Shown in pieces: positions 1 through 11,889 of a DNA stretch of 64,000 nucleotides; the first letter of the stretch is position 1; each line of letters opens with the position of its first letter. This DNA comes from Tetrahymena thermophila SB210 (taxonomy: Eukaryota > Ciliophora > Oligohymenophorea > Hymenostomatida > Tetrahymenidae): NCBI RefSeq assembly GCF_000189635.1, contig NW_002476163.1:620001-684000 (forward strand). The letters run 5' to 3'. The notes under the pieces were generated by a model. The model worked only from the letters and a program-made list of their open reading frames with translations. It was not told the origin of the DNA and ran no database searches. The position numbers were made by a program, and so were the translations under genes.

Positions 1-3000
1 ATTCTTTTGAATTATAAAATAATTTAAACTGTCTTCATTATTTTTTTATTTAAAAAGATCTAAATAGATTGCTCTATCATTTTTGTAGCATTTTCTCCAT
101 AAAATGAAAAGGCTTGCTTATTATAAAATAATTAGTAAGTAATGAAGTTAATTATTGCTTAGCTGAAGATTTTATTTTCAAGAAGATATTCTTAAAAAAT
201 AAATATCTAATTGGTAATATTATATTATTTAGACTTTATAATATCCCTGATTATGCTAAATTAAAATTGATTATCTGAACTTAGGTTCAAGGTATTAAGC
301 AAAATATTTAAATATTAATTTTTTGCAATATATATTTGTATGAAAAGTGTATTTTTATTTCTTTAAAAGATGCTTATTTCTATTATAAGTTAATTTTATC
401 TTTAATTTTTGGGGTTTAAATTTGAATAATTTTATAATGTGTTAAGAAATATTTTTACTTAAGTAACAATGTAAGCTAAAATCAATTAAAGAATGATTAA
501 TTATTTATCATATACTTAGAAATTTTTGATTTAATTGATGCATTCATAAAATCAAAAGTAAAATTTTTCTATCACTATCAATTTATGCTTACATTTTTTT
601 ATTAAAGCTAATACCAACAAACACTTCGAACTTTAAGTGGTGATTTTTTACTTGAAAAAGAATTCTTTATTCTTGATTTTCAAATAATTAAAATGCCTTT
701 TATTATTTGAAGATCAATCTTTTTTCAAATAATACATTTTTTTAAGAAGCAAATATTAAAAAAATTTTTAGTTCATATGTGTTTTCTAATCTAAAAAAGC
801 ATTAAATAAAGAAATTAAGATGATAAATTTTTAAACAAATGCATATTTTGATTTTATGAATAAATTGTTTAAAATTTTTTTATTTAAGTAACCTCAAGAA
901 AAATGAAAATATTATTGATGATTAATTATATATTTGTTTTAAGGTATAAATTTTTATTCAAAATATTTCAAAGTTGGCCAAACATAATTTTCACAAACTA
1001 TTTATTACCAAAAAAAGATATTTCTAATTTATATTACAATGCTTGTTCTAATTTCGCTCGAAACATGCCTCTTTTTTATCTTTGAATGCTATTTGTAATA
1101 AATATATATTCCTCAAAATAATAAAATCAAATTTAATGTTAATATTTACCACAAAAGAAATATATTACATTTAAAAATCAAAAAGAAAATTAATTAATTA
1201 ATTATATTTATTCAAGGAATAATAAAGGCATAAAATTTTGTATGATGATAATGCTTTAGTTCAAAGTGAATAATTAAATCCCTGCCATTAAAAATTTGAA
1301 AAATTTATTTCTATTACCAACGAAAATATACAGTTTTTAAAAATATAGTATAATTTAAATATAATGAGCTTAGCCTTATTGCATTTATCTTAATTATATC
1401 AATTGCAATCATCAATTGCTTAAATAATACTTCATATTTATATAATGATTAGTTTTTAAGGATAATAGAATATCTATCTATATTTTAACTTCCTTATAAT
1501 TTACTCATAAATATTGTTTTTTCTAATTAAAGATCTTTAAGATATGCTTCAGTTTGCTTTTGCATTTCTTTGATTCATTAGGCTTTTAAATCAAAAATAG
1601 CATTTCCTAAATAATTTTTAACATAATTTTAAAAAATAAAGCTGAATATTTAAAATAATTATAGAATTTTTTGATCTTTTATTTAAAAATTCATTACTTT
1701 ATTTAATAAGTTGTTATTATTAGATTTATTACTCCAATGCTAAATTTATGATAGAAAAATACAATTAGACAATAGTTCAATATTTTTTATTCATTCTATT
1801 TTTATTTTCTACAAATTTTCAATGAAATTAGAAAGATTATTTCTCAAAAGATTTTGTTTTTTAAATATTTTAGCTTTGAGAGTTGCTGAAGTTTTTTATT
1901 TTGGAATTTTAGTCATTTAGTTGAATCAGGATAAAATTTATTTATTTATGAGAAAGAAAAAGTTAAGTTATTGTAAAGAATTCTATTTCTTTTTATCCTT
2001 TGTCTATTTTATATTCAATAGATTTTAAACAAAGATCTTGAGAATTTCTTTCAAATTTTTTGAGTGATGTACAAATATAAATAAGCGAATTTCTCTCTAA
2101 GTTGTGAATTTAAATTTATCATGTTGTATTTTTGGCAAGACATACTAGTAAAATTAAAGATTTGTTATAAATAAATATTAATTTTTCTTTTATTTTGAAC
2201 AACTTTAATGTTATTTTAAAAATTTTAATTTTATAAGATAGGTAGATCTAGTAGTTAAAGTTGGATTAAATTTCAACAAGATTCACTCATAAAAATACCT
2301 TTATTTATATTCAATAATTTTGTATTTAAATATTTGATACAAAATTTAATATCAAATGGACAAATTTTACAAAGACAGATCTCTTAAACAGATAAAAAAC
2401 TCTATTATCTTCAAAAAAAAGTTTCCATTTTATTATTAGATGTAATCTATTTTTTTTATCAAAATGTAAACCTACTCTGCAAATTAATTAGAAAATATCA
2501 ACTAATAAAATAGCTAAAATTTATCTAATTAGTATCAAAATTACAAAAACCTTTTATTTCTCAAAGCTTACATCAGTTTTTTTATTGTAAAATAGTAAAA
2601 TGAAGATCCTATGCAATTTTACTTAAAATAAAATAAGTTCTATAAAATTTCGTATCTTTCACCAAAATGTAATTTGAATTTTAAATAATAGAAATTATTT
2701 ACTGAGAAGTAAGTGATTTTGTTCCTTTAAAAATAAATAAATAATATTTAGTTTTTGGTCTTATAATTTTATTGATTGAAAATAAATATATTTATAATGG
2801 AATAATTTGGCAAAAAGTTAATCAAAAAAATTGATTGGTTGATTAGCATGTTTTAATCACTCAAAAAGATTCAGTGTTATAAATAATTTTTAAAAAGCTA
2901 AATAAAAGCACCAAGATATTTGTTTAATTTATTAGCAATTTTGAATCGAATGTTAATATTAAAAAAAAAACAATTAAAAATCACTAAGTAAGATTAGTTG

Positions 3001-3151
3001 ATATTTGATAATTATTAAATCTAATTTTAAAACAAAGCAACTCGATTTCTAAAGTCTGACTAGCAAACAGCTTTATTACCTACTAACTAAAAAAGATAGT
3101 CAAATAAACAATATAAGTATATTACTTTTAATTTAATTTATACATACAGAA
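1..3151. other. Non-coding AT-rich stretch
   Basis: I see no gene here. Short open frames occur because TGA is the only stop and the DNA is very AT-rich, but none has biased codon use or a recognisable protein. The stretch holds poly-A/T runs and short TTAA/AATT palindromes. The last 200 bases presumably carry the promoter and leader of the gene starting at 3152. Confidence 0.6.
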
Positions 3152-4072
3152 ATGATCAACTAGCCGATAAACCTGCCCTAAGCCTCGATGCGGCCGGGGC
3201 TACCTCCATCTCTAGATTCTGATGAAGAGCTATCTCAGAGAGGAGGCTAGGAAAATAAGAATTCATCTTAATAGGCAGTTTATCTGGCAGATCTGAATGT
3301 CTGTTATTACTAATAACTTTAAAGGCAGACTGTTTGCTAGGAAGAAGACGTTAATGCTGAGTAAAGTCAACTCTTTAGAGTGGACTAAAACCTTCTACAA
3401 ATAAAGGAAGGCTTTTACGAGTTGCAGATTACTATTTAAATTGAGAAGTAATTAATTAAGCTCACCCATTACTTTGGTAAATCTTTTGAAGTCTTTTCTA
3501 ATTAGTCTCATGCTGAAAACAAAACTCCTACTCCCTCTAATAGGAGTAAGAAAGGACAGAGAAGCCGCCCTTCTTGTGTATAGAAGGCAATTTAATCAGT
3601 TAATTTAATATCCTGTTTATCTCCAACTATATCACCGACTACCATTGAGAGGAAAGACTCAAGAACCTTACAAGGAAGGTATGACTCTTTCTCAAGAAAG
3701 GCAAGTACTAGAATAAATTCTCAAAACGAAGATTTATCAGGTGAAATTTAATCTGTAAACTAATCAGATCTCAAAGTATCTACAATACTTTCTTAATAAG
3801 AAAAGACTAACTAGTAAAATTCTTTGGAAGATTTTGAAGTAGAACTGTAATCTATCCTTATTTTATAGAAAATCTTTTATTTTAAAATTTAATGGATATT
3901 ATTTAAAAAGTGCTTAATTATATTAATTTTTTAAATTACATTAATTAATCTTTAATAAAATTTTATTGAAAGCCGAATTTGCCTATCTTACATTTTGAAA
4001 CAAACCAATTCCTCATTATTTTTATATTAAAAGTACTTATGGATTTCATAAAAGTATACCATCATTTATTGA
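3152..4072 (+). CDS. Unrecognised Q/S-rich protein
   Basis: I do not recognise this gene. Read in the ciliate code it is open from ATG 3152 to TGA 4070-4072, about 306 codons, with many in-frame TAA/TAG (Gln) and only one TGA. The first 230 or so codons look truly coding: hydrophilic, rich in Gln, Ser, Asn and Lys, with a Ser/Thr/Pro-rich basic middle. The last 60 codons (from about 3890) are poly-A/T-like and may be intron or 3' UTR, so the true end is uncertain. A possible donor with GTAGAA at 3838 is in phase with an acceptor TTCTTAG ending at 4544, just upstream of the next open frame, so this could be the 5' part of the gene that follows. The start is notably GC-rich for this window. No domain was identified. 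Confidence 0.45.
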
Positions 4073-4568
4073 TTTTCTTAAGGTTGCTAAATTTTTCTTC
4101 ATAAAACATGTTATTTTTTATTTTCCATTTTATATTTTTTCCCTCCCAACAAAACAAATGCTTAAATTCTAAGTATTATCAATTAATTACCTTTTATGAA
4201 AATCCCCGAATCTGCTAAAATTTTGAATTTTCCATTCTGAAAACTTCAAAAAATAAAATGAAAATGATCTAAAATCTACTACATAAACACTTTTAAAGAC
4301 AAATTTTAAATCATCGCGATAGACCCATTATAAATAAATATTATATTTTCTATACTAAATGGATTAATAAATTATCCATAAAAAAATTATATAAGATATT
4401 CAATACCCTTGATTTACACTTTAGATAAATTTGTGTATTTTTTATAATTTATGTTTAAAAAATTAAATATATAGAGAAAATCCCAACTTAATAACCCCAA
4501 TCTCACAAAATTAATTAAAGAAGAGTATAGACTTATTTTCTTAGACAGCCATATATACTGATGAATAA

Positions 4569-5816
4569 ATGGAAAAAATCAAACTGTAACAAAGTGAAAT
4601 TTAGAGTGTAGCAAGACAGTAAAATACTTAAGCTTAAGCTCGCGCACACGATAATAATGAGCTCCAATTAACAAAGCTCCAATACGAATAAACAAGTGAT
4701 CATAACTTAGAATCTGATTAAATGAGAGAAAATATAGAATTTGAAAGTCCTAAATTTTTACGAGGAAATCAAAATACTTTGTCATTTGATATATCCTTGC
4801 TTTAAGAACACAGCTTAGACAACTTTTCTCCTAAAAGAAACAAATCAAACAACTTAGTAAAAAATATTCTAGTTGGCTTTAAAACCTCTTTAACAAACCC
4901 AAGATCAAAGATTTATGAATTGATGGATCATGAAGTAAGGATAATCAAGGGTGATAAGTATAGTGATTTCAAAAAGAAACTGAAATAGTTCTTTAAGAAA
5001 GCAAGGACAAATCTAAGTGATATCATTAGTATTTTTGAATCAAACCAAAAGAGAGGCATTTTTAAAATATTCATAGAGAAATACTCAAAACTCTGGCTTG
5101 AAAATAGTCCTATATAGGATAAAGATAACATTTTACAGTTTTTAGATTTTCTTTTACTTTGTTACTAAGATCCTAATAAAATTAAATTGCTCAGTCCTTA
5201 CAGAAGAAATAAGTAAAGAAATTTATACAGAGTTACTGACTCAGATAAAGAAGATGATGGATAGGAAGTCAATATTTAATTAAAGGATTTTAAAAAAACA
5301 AGCAAAGTAGACGAAAATAATTTTAGCATAGAAGACGAAGAGTCTTATGGTGAATATGATAAGTAAAAAAATTTAAGCCCAGAAATAAGTAGAAAATAGG
5401 TCAATAGTAAAGTGAATAAAGACTCAAAAATTAAAAAAATAGCAAAAGTAGATTAGGATGAAAAAACTGAATCATTCATAGAAGAAGAAACATTTGAAGA
5501 AATGCAAATCAAAGATCAAAAAATAAAATAAAGAAAGAGTAGCAGTGAAAAAATAGATAATTCATATGAAGATTTTAGTGAGATCTAATAATCTCATTAA
5601 AAATCTGAATTGCCAAGCTTATAAAGAAACAAGTAAAAAAAATAGTAAATTTCATTTTTTTTTCTCAATACTTAAATTTTTTATGTTGAATTCACAATTA
5701 ATAAATTTTATTTAATCAGAAAAATAAATAAATAAGTAAGTAAATAAGTAAATAAGAAAAATAAGTAAATAAATAGATTTTAAAAGTGGAAAGCTTATTT
5801 AAATATTCAACATTGA
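4569..5816 (+). CDS. Unrecognised lysine/glutamate-rich protein
   Basis: I do not recognise this gene. It is open from ATG 4569 to TGA 5814-5816 in the ciliate code, 415 codons. Residues from about 60 to 210 have ordinary globular composition, with aromatic and hydrophobic residues and a predicted helical stretch around 'YSDFKKKLKQFFKKA'. The region after that is charged, rich in Asp, Glu, Lys and Ser, with Gln from TAA/TAG. Coding character is convincing to about 5640. The tail then runs into an (AAAT/AAGT)n tetranucleotide tract and is doubtful; an intron from about 5652 (GTAAATTTC) to 5718 (AATCAG) is possible. The frame continues upstream of the ATG to an acceptor-like TTCTTAG at 4544, so a spliced 5' exon, perhaps the preceding open frame, is possible. 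No membrane segment or known domain was seen. Confidence 0.6.
5723..5775. repeat. Imperfect AAAT/AAGT tetranucleotide tract
   Basis: An imperfect run of AAAT, AAGT and AAGAA units lies at the 3' end of the preceding open frame. It reads as Lys/Asn/Gln/Ile if translated and is probably untranslated or intronic. Confidence 0.7.
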
Positions 5817-8800
5817 ATTTTAAGTGTTTTAAATAAATTTTATCAGAATGCAAGCAAAATCCTAACAAATTTATTAAGAATTTTTAATAATAAAAAGGTT
5901 GACTAATTATGAGATCATTAAACAATGAAGAATCAATAATTGATAAAAAACATTTCACTTTAATCAAAACTGTTAAAAATATGAAGACAGAATATAAGCA
6001 ACATTTTAAAAACTATATCTAATGAAATAAACAACAGAAGAAACTAAGTAAATAATAAATCCTTAATAATAACAAATTTTTAATAATACACTATTATAAT
6101 TTATATATTATATAAATAGAAGCGAATAAACAAAAGGTATTTTTAATTTAAGTAAGCTTACTAGTTATTGTTAATCTATGCCAACAGTATTAATTTACTG
6201 TTGCATCAAAACTATAACTATTAGCGTTAACATAAGTTATAAATGCCTTTTATCTAAACTTAAAAATCAATAACTTATAATTACAAATAAAACAGTTATA
6301 TTTTATAATTTATATTTACAATCCATCTATTTTAAAATGCATCTATAATAGAAAAATTATATTAAATTGATTAAAAATAACATTTTTTTTATCAAATATA
6401 TTTAAATTATGATGAAAAATATTTTTTTGCTTTTAATTTTAGTTTTAGAACTAAAAATATGTTTATTTGCCAAAATGTAAAAGCACCATTTGAAATTTTA
6501 TCATGCAAATTATATCTACAAGCTTAATTAGTATATATTAATTAATTATTAGTCCATTTAAAATACTTGACTATTTTCTATTAAAATTTATTTTGATAAA
6601 TCAGATAAAAATATTTAGATAATTTAATAAATCTTGATCCTAACTAAATTCATCTTAAATCGATGGTTCAATTTTTATAAGTACATTTTATAGTTTTTGT
6701 TCAATAAAGTGTGAAAGTTAATTTTTGAAAATTTTATGAAATTTGTTTACATTAATATAAATTTATAATTTACACAAATAAATATCTGTTAAGCTCAATA
6801 GTCATAAAACTGATGAGGTTAATTTATGGTGCACGAGTATATAAAGTTTAAAATTAAATATGTAAATTGATAATTGTAAAGGTTAAAATAAACTTTTATA
6901 ATAAAAATTGCTAATAGAATTAAATATTAAATTAATTGTTAATTTTATGAGAGGATAAATTTAACATCAAATGCTTTTAATCATCTTAATAGTTTTTTAA
7001 TTTTAATATGAAATAATACATAACTCAATTATATTAAGTATAGCTCATTAAATATTTATCTCACTTTAAAAAACATATAAAAATATCATTTTTTTTGAGA
7101 AAATCTAAATTAACTTATTTATTTCCAATTTTATTAAGGAATACTTTTAAAATTTGTTAATTAATAAAATATGAAATGTAATTTATCTGATCAAAATGAA
7201 ATAAATATTATGGTAATATTAAATACTATTTTTTGGACATTTGTAGAACTATTTAAAATAAAAATTTATAAATTCTGAATATTAAAGTTGTATAAATTTT
7301 AGATAGATGTGAGTAATCTGACTAAAAATACTATGTAAAAATTAGTAATTAGAAGCTATACTTTTTAGGAAAATATAGTTATTCTTATTAAAAAATAAAA
7401 TTTTGTTCATTTTTTCAAAAAAGCAATTAAAAATCAATAAATTAATTTTATTATCATGAGAATTGTCCCATCAAATTTATTAACATTACTAAATACTTAA
7501 CAACTAATAACATTTTTCAGCTCTTTTAATATTAATATTTTTAAAAATTATTGTCAAATGTTTTTATGATTTTAGTACAGTAAAATTTGATATTTTTTTT
7601 TTTCGAAAATAGAATCATAAATATCTATTACAAGTGTTCTGTTAGTAAACTAAATAAAAAATAATATAGAGTAAGAAATATTTAAGTGTTTTTTTTGAAA
7701 ATTGATTACATTTCAACTTTTTTACTTGATTAAATATCTAGAGTAATTTGCATTAAACTAATGGAATGATATCTTTTTATTTGATCAGTAAAGGAAGTTA
7801 AGATAAAAAATAGAAGATGATTAAATAAATATAAATAAATATTTAAAAATCCTATGATTTTGATTCCGATTCATTAATCAAATTTAATCTTAAAATAGTA
7901 TTTCTAAATAGATTTTTTAATATTGTTTGTCAAAATGTAATTTTAGCCAAAAAAAAAAATTAAATGTTATTTTGTTTTAAATGTTTTTTTTAATAATCAA
8001 AAACAATCATTTATTGCCTATGAAATTTTAACAATTATCAAGCTTTTTTTTTGAAGGAATTTAAAATACCAAAAAAAGTCTAAAAAATCATAATTAATAA
8101 TTCCGTTTGCAAAAAATGGTCAATTGATTAACAAATTAATTAATTTTACGTTTTCTAAATTATCAATTTTATAACTCTTTGATTTTTAAATATTTGTTTT
8201 TCAATTAGATATTGCTTATTTTTAAGTTAGAAGCAATTACTTCGATTAATAAATTAAACATTTATGGCACTTATCAATTTTAATTACAAAAAATGTTAAA
8301 TTTCTTTTCCTTAAGATATGATAAATTTCTTTTTTTTTTACTGCTTTTTCTTTATTATCAAATTTCACAAAATTAGATTTTTAGTTAAGTGGTTGAAAAC
8401 AAAAACAGTTAAAAACTGGTCATAATTTGACTATTACATAATTTACCTTTCATGCATACAACTCAATTATTTCTAGAGTTTTGAGCTGTTAATACTGTTA
8501 TTTTAGCATATTTAGCTTCCAAAATATAAAGTAGATATATTATTGCGTATTCAAATTAATTGTTTTTTTAATGATAATGTTTGAATTTAAGCTGTCTCTT
8601 TAGCTAAGAATAAATTAGATAATTCAAAATAAATCTACACTCAAAATAATTTGAATAAATTGTTTAAAATATATTTTTTTTTATAAAATAATATTTTTTT
8701 ATTACATATTATTCCTAAATAAAAAATTTTGTTTTTATGTTTTTAAAAAAATGTTTTATGATAGGATTTTACTTTTTAATCATAGCTAATAATAATTATA

Positions 8801-9753
8801 AGTCTTTTGCATTCTTAATTTTGCATATTATTCATATAAAAATGTAATTAATTATATCCATTCAAAAAATCAGTAGGCTATAATAATAAAATACACTGTT
8901 TTATGATGCTTAAAATATTTCTATTTGTTTAAAAGAAGTTATTTTTTATTGATAAAGTTAATTCATCAATAACAAAAACGTTTTTATAGTTAAGCATATT
9001 TCATAAAATAGCTTTTTCTTTGGCTTTTTATCGAAAACATAAAATTTTTAATAAATTGTATGATCAGTATTTATTTGTTTTTATTTAATAAAATTTGTGT
9101 TTACCTTTGCAATTCTTAACTTCTTTTATTCATTTGATAAACAAAATTTAACATATATACAGATTACACTGCATTAAAGAGTTTATCTTCTTGAAGTAAC
9201 CAAAAAATCTTTTATTGGAAAGTGAGAAGAAAATAATCAAAATTCAAAAGAAAAGCAAAGTAAAAAATTTAATAATTAATTAAATGAAAAGAAATATAAA
9301 ATTATTGATTTGAGTGGAAAAATAAAAGAAAAAGCAACTTTTTCCAAAAAAAGGAATAAAACACTCTCTGCAACTAAACACAAATATATTTGTGTTATTA
9401 TCTGAAATCACCATAATTTAATACCGAAATATACTTAAAAAAGATTCTATTCTTAGAATAAAATAGTTTCTTCACATTTTTACAAAAAATTCTTCAATAT
9501 CCACAACAAATTTTTATTTGCTGAGCACCTAAATACTTTCACATATATCTAAGTTGAGCGAACTAGAATCTACTTTCTAAATATTAAGTCCAGCTATAGA
9601 TCTTTTTAAATTTGAGTATTTAATTTTACGAATAATAAATATCACAGATTTTCAAATATCCACAAAATAATATCAATTAATTAACATTACATTTTATAGA
9701 AAAATTATAAATTTCTAAAACAATTAATAAATAAATACTAATTTGATCAAAAC
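5817..9753. other. Long non-coding AT-rich stretch
   Basis: Nearly 4 kb with no supportable gene. The only item of note is a 39-codon open frame, ATG 5909 to TGA 6026-6028, with hydrophilic coding-like composition. It could be a small gene or a last exon of the gene before it; nothing confirms either. The rest is poly-A/T-rich. The region just upstream of 9754 should hold the kinase promoter and leader. Confidence 0.55.
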
Positions 9754-11889
9754 ATGAACAGACTTAGATAGTTCAAAGATAAGATGCATGTTCCTCTTGA
9801 TTTAAAGGCATTAAAAAAAATGGAAAAGAAGGAACTCTTTGAAGAATAAAAAAAATAAGAGGACAGCAAGTATAATGTATTTTATATTAATGGTAATTTC
9901 AACGAATACTATCGTGAAATAGAAATCTTAGGCGAAGGCTGCGTAGGATTAGTTAAGAAAGTGGAGCGCCTTAGCGATGGTAAAATCTTCGCTTCAAAAA
10001 TGGTAAAAACAAAAGATGAAGAAGAAGTGGTCTTAAATGTCATCCGAGAATTCAAAAATCTCAGAGAACTAAATCATCCAAATATAGTAAAAGTATATGA
10101 ATTATACGTAGATGAAACAAAAGGAAGAATATATACAATTATGGAATTGGTTGAAGCTAAAGAAATGTTTGATGTCATTTCAAAGCTTGGACAATACAGT
10201 GAAAGTGTTGCTATAAGTATCTTTAAATAGATCCTTGAGGCTATTGATTATCTTCATGAAAATATGGTCTGTCACAGGGACTTAAAACCTAATAATATTC
10301 TATGTAATGAAGATGGAACTTGTGTCAAAATTACTGACTTTAATGTTTCTAAATTTGCTCATTATGATAATGCTCACAAAAAGGCATCTACCATGGAAGG
10401 AAGAAAATAAGTTTTAATGTGGACCTATACAGGTACAGTTGCATACAGTGCTCCCGAAATATTTGATGGAGATTCTTATGATGAAACCGTTGATATGTGG
10501 AGTGCTGGAGCAGTATTATATACTATGTTAGCAGGATACTAACCTTTCGAGGAAGAATATGTTCAAGACCTCATCGCAAAAATAAAAAGTGCTGATTATA
10601 CTTTTCCTAAAAATATTTCTGAAAATGCTTAAGATTTAATTAAAAAATGCCTCCAAATTGATCCTGAAAAGCGCATTAAGCCTACTGAGGCTTTAGCCCA
10701 CCCCTGGATTTTGAATAAATAAGATAATACTTAACCTTTGGATGAAGTAGCAAACAGATTGAGTCTTAATATAACCAAACTAATTTCTAAATTTGCAGCA
10801 TACCGCAATCTTGGCTTAATTCGTAAAACTACTTAACGCAAGTAAACATTTTGTCCTTCTATGCTTTACAAAATGAGAGAATCGCCTCCTCGCAATTTAG
10901 GAATTGGTTTCTTAAATGAAGAAGACTCGAATCAGAATAAAATACTATCCAATTTAACTATTTATAATTTCAATTAGTTGGAAAAACAAAGCTAATAATC
11001 TTCTACTTAGTAATTCCTCATTCACAATTCCTCAACGTATGTAGAATAGACAAGTGGATATGACGAGTAATCAAATTAAAATAGATTCGCGTTTGCCTAA
11101 AATTAAAACCATTAACTTATAAATAGTTAAAAATATATAAGCACAGGGTTTAACGTTCTAGAGAATATAGATAGTTAGCCAACTTCTAGTTCCGAAATTC
11201 AGAGTATCCATAATAATGATGATGAGCCTTATACAATAAGTCCAGATAAAAGTTTAATTTGCTAAAATAGAAGTACTAGAAACAGTCAATAAGTAGAATA
11301 GAAAGTAATGCGTAAGAGAAAATAAGCCTACACAAATATCATTCATAATAGATATAAATTAAATGAAAGTGATTAATTTATAGTCTAAGCAATGGAGGAT
11401 GATTAAATAAGCAATAACGACTTATCTCAAACCACATAAGACTTAAGTGAGAGTGATTAGATACTTTGCTATAAAATATACAATAAACTTAATCCTGAAT
11501 ATCTTCCTCCAAAGAATAGAGTTAATTCTTTATGTGAAATATAAACTGAAAGACTTTCTCCACCAAGGCTAATTTAACACAATCCTTAAATAAATACCTA
11601 GAATAATAAATTAAACATGAACTCTTGCCTCTAAAAACTGAATCATAATATGGTTTAAAACTGCTTCTAGACAACACTGAAATCGAAATTTGCAAGCATC
11701 TTGAATATAAATGAATTTAACTGCGACTCTAGCCCTATTTCCTACCAATCACTGAGTGACAGCTAAATAAAAACATCTAAAAATATCAAATTACGCGAAA
11801 GCATTAAAGATGAATAAATAGAAAGTAAAAAAATGCTAGAATTAAAAAATGTAAAACTTCAAGATACATCTATAGATGCGATAGTGTGA
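9754..11889 (+). CDS. CaMK-type Ser/Thr protein kinase with DFN motif
   Basis: Single-exon gene, 711 residues, ATG 9754 to TGA 11887-11889. A complete kinase domain lies at about residues 50-325: glycine loop GEGCVG (60-65), ATP-binding lysine K82 in FASKMV, catalytic loop HRDLKPNN from H174, magnesium-binding motif DFN (195-197) where DFG is usual, a [10 protein letters not shown] activation segment with APE at 233-235, and an HPWIL end. The arrangement fits the CaMK/CDPK group. I see no EF hands. The remaining 380 or so residues form a hydrophilic tail rich in Asn, Gln and Ser, much of it encoded by TAA/TAG. Family knowledge predicts phosphorylation of Ser/Thr in basic contexts; substrate and calcium dependence cannot be told. 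The Asn in place of the DFG glycine is the only odd residue; all other catalytic residues are present, so it is probably active. Confidence 0.95.

Noticed and set aside
903-1085. 60-codon plus-strand frame
   Set aside because: It has AT-driven composition with no start context or protein similarity; frames of this length are expected by chance when TGA is the only stop.
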